Shown: positions 1-8,475 of the stretch, one piece after another
How positions within the stretch are numbered: position 1 is the stretch's first letter
Layout: each line of letters starts with the position of its first letter
Assembly: GCA_001584585.1 (NCBI GenBank)
Contig: LSYV01000058.1
Coordinates: forward strand, 636,699-651,931
DNA: 15,233 nt
Source of the DNA: Gonium pectorale
Taxonomy: Eukaryota > Chlorophyta > Chlorophyceae > Chlamydomonadales > Volvocaceae
Direction: 5' to 3'
The notes under the pieces: generated by a model
The model's input: the letters and a program-made list of their open reading frames with translations, nothing else
Told to the model about the DNA's origin: nothing
Databases searched by the model: none
Translations under genes and position numbers: made by a program

Positions 1-109
1 ACCACTACCGGCCCCCCGCCCCCCGTCCCCTTTCCCCCCACCCCCGCCCCCTCGCCCACCCCCCGTCCCCCTCCCATCCCCCTGCCCCCCCCCCGCCCCC
101 GCTCCCCAG
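1..109 (+). other. Intron 3' end, C-rich tract
   Basis: This is an almost pure C tract with scattered G, T and A that ends in CCCCAG just before the first visible exon. It serves as the polypyrimidine tract of an intron of the plus-strand gene. No coding potential is seen. Confidence 0.65.
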
Positions 110-651
110 CTTCTGGTTCCACACGGCCCTGCTGGCGGCGGTGGCCAGCGCCTCCATCTGGCACGGCGGCAGCTACTACTTTGAGGTGTTCGCGCGGAGG
201 TGGGAACGGGGACGGGAAGGCGGGAAGGCGGGAAGGGGGCGGGGGGCAGGGGCGGGGCAGGCCGGGGGGAGAGTGGCAGGGGTAACAACTTGCGTAGGGT
301 TACCGTACTGGAGCGGGGAATCTTTCTCTCTCTCCCTCTCTCCCCCTCTCGCGCATGCAACCAGACTGAGCGGTCCACGTCATACCGGCGCCTCCTTCTC
401 CAGAGCCTGCTTTTAAAAACCTTAAGTCCTAGTCATACGCGCGCCCGCTGCCCGCCGCCGGTCTTCTCCTTGGCTACAGCGCCCTCCACCCTCACCCCGT
501 TGCGCGTGGCCGGCCTACTGCCCCTCTCCTGCCCTCTACCTCCGCCTCCCGATCTCCACCCTCCACCCTCCGCGGCCGCCGCCGCAGGTACCATGAGCAG
601 CTCATGATGCCGCCGCACCACGCCCCACCGGCCGGACGCAAGGAGGCGTGA
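110..651 (+). CDS. 3'-terminal two exons of a membrane-type protein, possibly glycerophosphocholine acyltransferase-like
   Basis: Exons are 110-199 and 588-651, joined by a phase-2 intron (200-587; donor GTGGG, acceptor CCGCAG). The gene continues upstream of the window, because 1-109 is a C-rich intron 3' end finishing in CCCCAG. The spliced frame encodes about 50 residues: a hydrophobic stretch FWFHTALLAAVASAS, then IWHGGSYYFEVFARRY, a short polar tail and a TGA at 649-651. The split AG|G codon restores R-Y across the junction, and both splice sites fit, so the model is well supported. The hydrophobic helix, the His-Gly-Gly and Glu-Val-Phe signature and the closing Arg-rich tail suggest the cytosolic end of a multi-pass membrane enzyme. 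From memory it resembles the C-terminus of the glycerophosphocholine acyltransferase (Gpc1/DUF2838) family, which re-acylates GPC, but this is a weak guess. A TLC-type membrane protein is an alternative. Confidence 0.72.
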
Positions 652-1256
652 GGCAGCACGAGGGGCGGGGCGGGGGAGGGGTAGGGAAGGGGAGGGGAGG
701 GGAGTACATGAGTGGAGCTCTCGCCCAGGAGGAGCACCACGACTCCATGCGGGGAGGAGGGGGCGGCAGGAAGGGGAGATAGGGGCAGTGGGCGCGGAGC
801 GTGGCGAGGGGCATTTGGCGGGCCGGTTGTGTATGTGTGTGGGGGGGGGCGGCCTTCCCCAAATGCGGCATGCATGCGGCCGGTAGCGTGGTTCGCTGCG
901 TGCAGTATGCGGTCGCGAATGGCGGGCGGGCCAGGCCGTTGCGGGGCCGAAGTTTGCCAGCCTTTGGATGGGGAAGGCGTGTGGCAGCGGCGTGTGGCGG
1001 CGGCGTTTGGAGGCAGGGGCCTTTTGTGGGGTGGTGGTGGGGATCAGGGAGCGAGGCGGCCGGCGGGACGCGGGAGGGTGGCCGCGCGGCGCGCGGGGGC
1101 GTTCGCTTGATGGCGCGGCGGCGGGGAGGCGCGTGTGCGTGTGCTCGCTATGATCTAGAGGATCTATGCGTGACAGTGTGAGACAGGCAGGCATGCAGAA
1201 AACAACCTAGCCGGCAGCCCATGTACCCAACAAGGTGCGTGTGTAGCTGTGTGCGT

Positions 1257-1290
1257 GTGTTGAGATGGGACGACGCATAGGACGAGCGTG
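1257..1290 (+). repeat. Dispersed ~50-bp element, copy A (degenerate)
   Basis: GTGTTGAGATGGGACGACGC followed by ATAGGACGAGCG matches the first two thirds of copies B and D. It lies between GT-rich runs in the 3' UTR of the plus-strand gene. Confidence 0.55.
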
Positions 1291-1360
1291 TGCGTGTGCG
1301 TGTGTGTGATGTGGGGGGAGGGCGCAGGCGGCGCGCACGCCGCAGCATCGGGCGTGTGGT

Positions 1361-1365
1361 TGTAA
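1361..1365 (+). terminator. Candidate polyadenylation signal TGTAA
   Basis: TGTAA directly followed by AAAAG, about 710 nt after the stop codon of the plus-strand gene. It is the first TGTAA downstream of that stop. Confidence 0.45.
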
Positions 1366-2101
1366 AAAAGAGAACCAGAAACGGGGAAGGCAGCCTCTAC
1401 GGACATACACACCCGAGGGTGCGATATTTCCAGCAGGGCGCCGAGTACAGGGCATGGTTGTGTTGACGTACCGGTAGAGGCCGCCCCGCCTATCCCTGCA
1501 GTTTATCGTTTTACGGTATGACACAATGCGCATTCCGCAAGCAAGGCTGGGGGGCAGTGGGCGCGCGCGTCCAGTGTGCCCTTTCGCAGTAACTTCCCGG
1601 TGGCAGGCCGGGTCCACCAGCGTCGGGGGTACTGTAACGAAGTCTGTCTGTCTGTGCCCTTACCCGTCGCCCCTTGCGAGGGTCGCACCGGCCCATCGGC
1701 AGACTGGGCACCAGTTGGCAGTTGTTCTTCCTGCAGCTTGCTGACTGCTGGTGGAGGGGACTGCTGGTGGAAGGGCAGTCGTGTCGGTCGTTCCGGCCTT
1801 TCCGGCGGGTTGGGAGGGAGGGAGCGGGGTTGGGGTGGGGGCGGGGGCCGCCGCGGGTGGCGTCATCTGGCAGCAGGGATCACGGCCGTGAAGCACACAG
1901 GCGGTGTTTTGTTGGACCCCCCCCCCCTTAGAACGGCCCGGGCAGGGGACAAAACACACCGTCTCTCCCCCCCGATGCGGCCGCAAGCAGAGTGACTGTG
2001 TGCGGGAAATGCGGGGCCTTCCCGTCATTTCTAAAACAGACGGGAAACGGGAAGCCACCTCCAGGGCGCTTGGCTGCAGCACTTCGTACGGCAGTCAGTG
2101 C

Positions 2102-2246
2102 ACACACCCGTCGGACTGCTCGGCTGTTCGACTGTTTGCCTCGCCTCGCTCGCCTTCCTCGCCTAGTCTGTTTGCCTAGTCTGTTTGCTTGCAGCATGTC
2201 CACAAGCACGCACGCATACTCGCACGACGTAACACACCCGTCGGAC
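2102..2246 (+). repeat. Short direct repeats
   Basis: ACACACCCGTCGGAC occurs identically at 2102-2116 and 2232-2246. Between them GCCTAGTCTGTTT occurs twice in tandem (2161-2173, 2174-2186). The stretch is otherwise CT-rich and noncoding. Confidence 0.6.
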
Positions 2247-2481
2247 GCAGCCTCGCGGGTGCCGCGCCAGTCCGGTAGCGCGTAACGGCCATGGCGGTCG
2301 TGGATTGGGCGCACATGTCATCCCTGTCAGGACACGGGTCCGGGTTTCGTGCGTGCCCTGCAATCCACACATACGGCAAGTGCGTGCGGCACAGGGCAAG
2401 GGGAAACGACAGGGCCCTTCAATGTACGGCAGACGGCTGCTCCGACGGGCTGCTCCGCAAGCTCCGCAGCGAATACAGATA

Positions 2482-2679
2482 CAGATTACAGGCTCCCTCA
2501 GAGAGGGGTTGCAGGCCACAAGAGGAGCCCCCAGAATCCTGTCACTCCATCCACTCTATTCCACCGTCACCATAGCGCTTGGTACTCCTTTTGTTGTTGT
2601 ATGTAACGCGATGTAAACGCGCTTCATACGAGTAACAAAACAGATTTCAGGCTCCCCCAGAGAGGGGTTGCAGGCCACA
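2482..2679 (+). repeat. Pair of 39-bp direct repeats (2482-2520 and 2641-2679)
   Basis: Both copies run from CAGATT to GCAGGCCACA and match at 37 of 39 positions by eye. Copy starts are 159 bp apart. The shared core includes AGAGAGGGGTTGCAGGCC. Neither copy lies in a recognised gene. They could be remnants of a mobile element or a low-copy family. Confidence 0.8.
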
Positions 2680-3030
2680 CGAGCCGATTGGCTCCCGACC
2701 CGCCATAGCGGTAAGGGTAAAACACCGTTAAGAGTTCTGGTCAGCCGAAGGGCCCAGAACCCGAAAAACGGAGCCGTTTCGGTCGCCGCCGTTATAGTGC
2801 CCACTTGCGGACAAGCACGGGGGTTCATGGCGGGTTGCCACGACCCCGTAGGGTGTGCGGGTGCGGGTCATGTCAAACCGGTTGCCCCTGCCCATGCATC
2901 CGCTGCAGTACACACACACGCTCCGCCCTTCATGACCTAAATCCCCGGTACGGTCTCACGGAGCTCCGCCCTTGTCCAAGCTTCAAGGAAGCTTTTCCCC
3001 TACTTGTCTTTGCTCGCGAAGCTGCCGTTT

Positions 3031-3084
3031 CAACACTAGGCCCCGTGTTGTATTCCGAAGGTAGGGGCCTCTCGACAGGCCCCT
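3031..3084. repeat. Two adjacent inverted repeats with a shared, mutually exclusive arm
   Basis: Arms CAACAC (3031-3036) and GTGTTG (3045-3050) enclose an 8-nt loop. Arms AGGGGCCT (3063-3070) and AGGCCCCT (3077-3084) form a perfect 8-bp stem around CTCGAC. The loop of the first hairpin contains AGGCCCC (3038-3044), which could instead pair with GGGGCCT of the second. The stretch lies beyond the predicted 3' end of the GS-like gene, so whether it is transcribed is unknown. Confidence 0.5.
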
Positions 3085-3310
3085 GCAAACACACCGCTTA
3101 TCAATGTGAGGAGAGGGGCTATTGAGCGCGTAGATGACCAAAGAATGCTTGGATTCTCAGTCTTACATAGCCACGGCGCATTAGGGCTCACATGGGATGC
3201 GCCTTCCCATCCATAGATAAGACCCAGACGACACGTACTACTTGTAAACGCATACCCGTACACACTGCCACTGCCGTGCCGGCCGCGAGCTACCGCAGCG
3301 CCGACACCTC

Positions 3311-4471
3311 TTAGTATACCATTTACATACAAAACCCCCAATGATGATGAATAGAAGAAACCACCACCAGAACCACGTAAGCCACGGCCGTCCCATCCGC
3401 TAGCGCTCCCAACACAGGGGCCTTTAGGTCGGAGAGGTTGGCGAATGCCAGGAGGGAGATAGGCATCATCCACGCAATAGAGCGCCGTCAGCCTGTATCG
3501 CAAACCTGAAATCGCAACCTGACCGTGACATTCTCAAGTCCATTTACTACTTTACGCTACCGCCAGTGCGCAGAGCTTGCGCTACGCTAGAAAAACCCTC
3601 AAGGGTTGCGGACTGGGAAGGTTTCAGGCACGTCAACAAGGGCCAAAGAGAAAACAGGGACGGTTGCCGTAATAGACCAGACACGTACGCCTGACATCTT
3701 GCCGCTTCACATGGAGGAGATTCAAGAGAAAACCTGTGCAGGGCATTGTTCATAGGCATCTAGCAGCACTGTGCTGCACGGCGCAGGCACCCCTGCAAGG
3801 CGTGGTACGCACCTGCAGAAGTCACCAATACACATTCGACAAAACAGAAACAGTTCGAGAGTTTGTTGTCCCAAGCGCAAGGTCACATGCCTTGCCCATA
3901 AATGCAACGCGTCGGGCGCAAAAGGCTAAGAGCGGCGCGCAGCGTCACAGACGCGCACCGCTCGCATAGCGCTACTACTCAAAAGCATGTCCCGTCAGGG
4001 GCCCCCTCAGCAAAACCATCCAAGGCCAAACCCAAAAGAGCCACCGCAAACACGCGCATCCGGTTGGCGCAGGCCACGGAGGCCGTGCAACAGGCAAGCA
4101 AGGAAAGTATACCAACCACAAGTTAAGGGATGCAAGGCAAGCACCACACCGGCCGACCAAGCAAATGTGCCCCCGTTTTCTTTATCGTGGCCCCCCGGGC
4201 CCGGAATATAAGAGAAAGAGACTCCAAACGGCCGGGCATCCTTTCATTATTCGAGCACAGAGCGGCGGCCTCCAACAACAGCCGCTCCAGCACTGCCCTT
4301 GTCCCAACCCTCGGCGCATTACCCCTTCATCTCGATACAAAGCCAAGTGCACCCTCGACCCCAGACCACCCCTCGCCGAGACAGGAAGTCCTATCTCACT
4401 ACTCACGAGCACAATCTGCACGCTCGTGCTACAAACGAATAGGTCCACCCATCGCAAACACGAGCCCTTAC
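3311..4471 (-). other. Probable 3' UTR of the GS-like gene, with TGTAA at 3327-3323
   Basis: This follows the TGA at 4474-4472 on the minus strand. No further exon is needed, because the protein already has a tail past the GS C-terminus. The first minus-strand TGTAA after the stop is at 3327-3323, and another is at 3167-3163. A 3' UTR of about 1.15 kb is long but not exceptional for this group. The plus-strand frames across 3900-4800 are shadows of this transcript. Confidence 0.4.
3323..3327 (-). terminator. Candidate polyadenylation signal TGTAA
   Basis: On the plus strand this reads TTACA. It is the first minus-strand TGTAA downstream of the GS-like stop codon. Confidence 0.35.
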
Positions 4472-6477
4472 TCAGATGCCCTCGCCTTGGTGCGATGCGA
4501 TGTCGCCGGAGCTCCAGCCGGCAATAGGGCTCGAGCTAGCGTCATCGTCTTCGTCAAAGTCGCTCTCACAGGACGAGCCCTCGGCGCCGCAGCCATCGTC
4601 GTCCATCTTGGCCAGCAGCGCCGCCGAGTCTTCGGTCATGCAAGTGTCCTCATCGACGGAATCACACTCTTCGCTCTCCGAGTCGTACATGCAGTGCTGC
4701 TGCCGCCGCACGGCCATCAGAAAGCTGCTCATGGGGCTGTAGGCCGCATCGGCGCCGCAGCCGCCACGACCGACAGCGGCAGGCACCAGCGAGGGGCCGG
4801 CGGCAAGTGACGGCGCCAGACCGCTGGCTGAGGCCGCCGCCGACAGCTTCGGCAGCGGAATGTCGAGTGTGGTTGCGGCCAGCATAAGCGTCACCTTGTA
4901 GGGGTCGGCGTCCGCAGGCGGGCGACGGTCCGTGTAGTAGCCGCCCTGCTGCATGTAGGTCAGGCTGGGCACGACGACCGAAGCGGCAGCAGAGCCGACG
5001 GCGTGCGTGAAGGAGGACGCCTCCGGCGCCGCAAGGCGTTCAAGCTTGCCGTCATTGTACGCAAATTGGTGGTGGAGGTGCGTGGCTTGCAGCCGCGCCA
5101 GCTGCTGTCCTATTACGCCCAGACCCGCCGGCGCCTGCCGCGAAGCAGCTGTGCTGTACTTGAAGTAACAGCCGAGAGGCCGCTCCTGCGGCATCGCGTC
5201 GGGTTGCCATGACACGGCCGTGCCGTGGTCCTCGGCGACCCGCTGGAGCAGGTAGCGGCTGGTCCACAGGTCGTCCGCGACGTCAATGCCGCGCCCTGGC
5301 CCTATTTTGTACGAGTGGAGTCCCTCCAAGCTGTGCACGTCTGCGCCAGAGACTTTCACGCCAGCGAATAAACAACACCGCAAATGAGAGTCTGCAAAGG
5401 CTCTGGCCGCCTTCTGGCTGAATGCGCCTACAAAGCACACAAAACAGGCAGAGCAAGACGACACAGAATCAGAGGGAGGCTCGTCGAGAACAATAACATA
5501 GCAAACGATTCTAGTGACCATCTGAACCTAAAATCCCCGAAGATAGCTCCCACCTTGCTGCTTTGTCGCTCCGACATGCTCCTCCTCCGTCTCGCAGCTG
5601 CCAGTCGGCATCGCGGTCGCGCGAGAGGGCGCGACCTTGCCAAACTGGCCGGCCTTGGCCGAGCCCCCGCGCGACGCGCTGCCGGTCTGGCTCTTGCGGC
5701 TGCCGCCGCAGCTGCTGCTGCTGCTGCGGGCAGTGGGGCGACGCGGGCCAAAGGGGACCTCGTGCAGCGGGATCGGGTGCTGAACCCCGACCGCGTACTC
5801 CTGCTCGACCGCGAACACCGGCTGCTCCTGCTCCGCAACCTTGAGCACGTTCTCGCAGGCCACGCGGCTGTTGGTCTCGCTCGGCTGCAGCACCGTCGCC
5901 GGCACAGAGGACTCGTCCGCGGCCACCTGCGAGGAAAAACGACAAAGACTTTGTTGCTGTCCTACAAAGAGCTGAGATCAATCGCAGCAAGGTTGCTTAT
6001 TATTGCTCATGTGAGCCACGGCCAGATTACCTGCGCTGCGAAGAAGGTGTCGCAGAGCACCAGGATGTGGTCGCCGCCCCTAAAGGGGTCGCGGAAGATT
6101 TTCCGCGGCTTGAGGAAGAGCTCGTAGTTTGGCTCGGCCATCTGATTGCCCGGGTTGCTCTCGACGACCATTATGGGAGCCTCCTCAGCGCAGCTTGGTT
6201 TGGTCTCCAGCACCCGCGTCTTGCTGCGCAACTGGCCGCCTCCCGCGAGCCAGATGTACTCAGCCATGACCTGTGGCGCATTGCCCAGACGGCGTAAGGC
6301 GACTGCGCCCCGGCCGTTTCTTTCCGCATGACCGGGCCGCCCCCTTCTCACCTGGCCGGTCACCTCCGGGGCGCGCAGATACGCCGGCAGCGCGCATGTC
6401 TCCGAGGCGCTGTGGTTCGAGGAGTCGTCGCCGCCGCCGCCCAAGGGCGCACCAAAGCCAAACGCGCTGAAGTCCAT
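4472..6477 (-). CDS. Glutamine synthetase type II-like protein, probably catalytically inactive
   Basis: Four exons (6477-6352, 6270-6031, 5926-5554, 5427-4472) joined by GT-AG introns of 81, 104 and 126 nt give 564 residues. The GSII beta-grasp domain is clear: VMAEYIWLAGGGQLRSKTR (43-61) and RKIFRDPFRGGDHILVLCD (97-115). The catalytic domain shows FAVEQEY (160-166), AFSQKAARAFADSHLRCCLFAG (248-269, with breaks in identity), DDLWTSRYLLQR and YYTDRRPPADADPY (410-423). Active GSII makes glutamine from glutamate, ammonia and ATP. Here only EQE of the ligand set remains. GEVMPGQWE is replaced by VHSLEGLHS, GAHTNYST by GCYFKYST, NRGASIR by SAAASVV and FEDRRP by YTDRRP. The YDGSS loop is also absent. 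A basic Ser/Gly insert (about 186-240) replaces the usual PQGPYYCG loop, and an acidic Ser-rich tail (436-564) follows the normal end. The start at 6477 is the first Met of the exon that splices into the GS fold. No clear transit peptide is seen. A divergent active enzyme is less likely. Confidence 0.88.
5699..5740 (-). repeat. Ser/Gly-coding trinucleotide run in GS-like exon 3
   Basis: The plus strand has a CTG/CCG run (GCTGCTGCTGCTGCTGCGGG) that encodes five consecutive Ser residues on the minus strand at the start of the basic insert of the GS-like protein. Such runs commonly vary in length between strains. Confidence 0.6.
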
Positions 6478-7771
6478 GATAGGGTTCGGGCAGAGCCCAG
6501 TATCTATTTGGTGAGAAACGGTGATCGTAAGCGCTTAATTACGTGCTTAGAATTGCGGGGCAGCATGTTGTCGCTGTCTCACCTCCGGTCGCACGGCAAA
6601 GTATGGTACTGCCGGACCTCCCAGCCCTTCGTCAATTGCGCGGTGTTGTCATAAGCGTGAAGCGATGAATTGGTTGGCCAAACCAGCTGATGCTCGGGTG
6701 ATCGCTTGGGTAAACCTCTAGCCCCCGTGCTCCCCGTGCACGGAGCTTTTCGCAGTCCCAAATTCGCACCTCCTTCTGAGTTTTCTCCCGTTGCAGCTTA
6801 TTTCTGTAGAATCGGTGGTGAGCCAGCATGTGTAATACCGGGTTATGTAATACAGGGCCACAAACCCTATGCAGCCGCGCAGAGGCAGGGCGGTCACGAA
6901 ACCCAGGACATAAATGGCGCTGGAATATACAGCATGCGCTTCACGTCGTGAAACGAAGCTCAGCGCACTGACGAACCTGTGCGGGTCCCCTACCGGGCCC
7001 GTTTGGCAGGACACCGACTTAAGGCTCCGTGGACGCGCGGCAGGCGCTATGCCCATCGCCAAAGTGGTCCTCGCACCTACTGGTCGGTCCCATGAGCCGC
7101 TCCGTGCCCACCCCTAGGCTATGACCCTGCATGCGCGCCAGGTACTGTACAGCGGTGCCAGTCGCGTCGACGACAACACGAACTCCCTTGCAGAGCACTA
7201 GCGTCGCTCCGTCCCCAGCTTCCCCAGATTCCTCCCTCCGGAAGGCCAGGTCATTATGCGCGCCGACGTGCGAAACTGGCATGTCCCGTCAAGGCGATGC
7301 CATAGCGCACCGGTCGATGACCGGTACGGGCCTCTCGTGTACTGTGCGCCATTCCTTCCCCGCAACGTGCGTATTGCACACAGTATACGAAGTGATCCCG
7401 CCGCCGCGGTTCATAACACCGTCGGCGTGCGGGCATTCCCGCCTGCACGGCCTGCCTTGCCCCGGCCTGAATGGCCGCGGTAATGCTCGAGCTGCCCGGA
7501 CCAGGTGGTGATTACCAGGATGGTTGGGGTGTGGCGTGTGGGGGCGCGGCTCAGCGTAGCCAGGCTTAATCTGTTCACAACTACAACCTTTGTAACCCTT
7601 CCACAGAAGAAAAACGGCACGGCACCCCGCTGCAGCCGCCACCAAATCGCCTTGTGGGTGCGTGGCAGCGAAGGGGGCGCACGTGCGCCGCAAGGCCGTC
7701 CGGGTGCCCTCGAACTACAAGGCCAAATCCCATCATTACATTAGCGGGCAGCGGGCGGCGCATCCTCCCTC

Positions 7772-7860
7772 GGCCCCACCCCACGTGGCCCCACCCCACG
7801 TGGCCCCACCCCACGTGGCCCCACCCCACGTGGCCCCATCCCACGTGGCCCCATCCCGCA
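7772..7860. repeat. 15-bp tandem array carrying five CACGTG sites
   Basis: Unit GGCCCCACCCCACGT is repeated at 7772, 7787, 7802, 7817 and 7832 (the last with one C-to-T change), followed by a degenerate sixth unit. Each junction forms the palindrome CCACGTGG, so CACGTG falls at 7782, 7797, 7812, 7827 and 7842. A further CACGTG sits at 7904-7909. CACGTG is the core of plant/algal G-box (bZIP) and E-box (bHLH) sites. A regulatory role is inferred. The array is about 1.3 kb upstream of the GS-like start codon. Confidence 0.85.
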
Positions 7861-8402
7861 CACACGCTCCAACCATCTATTGGAAACCCGCGCACACACA
7901 CGCCACGTGCACTCATAATCAAAACCGTCCGTCCGAAGAAGCCTGGACCAAAGGAAAACCGCGTCTCCACGCAGCGCTCAATGCGCGTGCAGTACGGGTG
8001 TACTCCATACAACACGCACACATAACACACACGCACGCGCACGCAACAGCTGTTTGATCGCTAGAGCTGTTGTTTTACCGCGCCGTTGGCATTTATGTAA
8101 CACACTTGCATCATGTCTGAGCGCGCCGCTTGGCCTCCCAACCCACGCGCACCCCACACGCAGTGCGCACATCGGCGGTGCCTCTGCCGGGGCCCGCCAC
8201 ACATGCGCAAGTGCTGCTCGGCCGCAGCCCCGAAACCCCTCGCCTGTCCTGTTTGTACAGCCTCAACCGGCTCCTAGTGCCGATGCAATGAAATGTCACA
8301 GAGCATGCAGACGCGGCGTCAGGAGTGCTTGCCCCGAACGCATAGCCCCGGCCACCTACACGCCCTCTCGCAGCGCTCGCGGCTCCCGGGGCTGTGCAGC
8401 TG

Positions 8403-8475
8403 GGTACCACAGTGTTGAAATGGAACGACGCATACGACGAGCGTAAGCGCGAAAGTGATGGTGGTACCACAGTGT
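8403..8475 (+). repeat. Dispersed ~50-bp element, copy B, flanked by 13-bp direct repeats
   Basis: The element runs from GTGTTGAAATGG (8412) through CGACGCATACGACGAGCG to GAAAGTGATGGTG (about 8464). It is flanked by identical GGTACCACAGTGT at 8403-8415 and 8463-8475, exactly 60 bp apart. This could be a target-site duplication or the start of a truncated tandem copy. Confidence 0.65.

Larger units (their letters stand above)
652..1380 (+). other. Probable 3' UTR with TGTAA poly(A) signal at 1361-1365
   Basis: The stretch follows the TGA of the plus-strand gene and has no credible coding frame. It starts with a dense run of G-tracts (661-703) and later holds GT/GC-rich simple sequence (about 1127-1315). 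A TGTAA, the usual chlorophyte poly(A) signal, occurs at 1361-1365 and is followed by an A-run. Cleavage is expected about 10-20 nt beyond. A second TGTAA at 1633-1637 is an alternative end. The long open frames on both strands here are products of GC-rich sequence, not genes. Confidence 0.45.
1381..3310. other. Intergenic spacer between convergent genes, no gene recognised
   Basis: No exon with recognisable protein similarity was found on either strand. The stretch contains TGTCTG simple repeat (about 1640-1655), a pair of 39-bp direct repeats (2482 and 2641), shorter direct repeats (2102/2232 and 2161/2174) and several hairpins (2734-2760, 3031-3050, 3063-3084). Extra plus-strand TGTAA copies at about 2602 and 2612 are not tied to any gene I can see. 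Base composition is visibly less GC-extreme than in the flanking genes, as expected for noncoding or relic mobile DNA. Confidence 0.5.

Noticed and set aside
433..1194. 253-residue minus-strand frame over the plus-strand gene
   Set aside because: It is antisense to real exon 588-651 and a G-rich UTR. The sequence is Pro/Arg/His low complexity.
3036..3503. 155-residue minus-strand frame rich in Gly and Ser
   Set aside because: No recognisable motif and no linked exons, and it falls at or beyond the predicted end of the GS-like transcript. A small unknown gene cannot be excluded.
4130..4810. 226-residue plus-strand frame
   Set aside because: It overlaps the 3' UTR and exon 4 of the GS-like gene on the opposite strand, which has clear homology. 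This frame is a shadow.
5378..5427. Alternative acceptor TTTGCAG for GS-like exon 4
   Set aside because: It would remove the segment AFSQKAARAF, which aligns with GSII, and would break the reading frame set by exon 3.
7019..7282. 87-residue minus-strand frame with a protein-like stretch GVRVVVDATG
   Set aside because: Reminiscent of a nucleotide-binding segment, but isolated, without flanking exons or a full motif, so probably chance or a relic.
7772..7860. Regular repeat array considered as a CRISPR
   Set aside because: Units are contiguous 15-mers without unique spacers, and the genome is eukaryotic.
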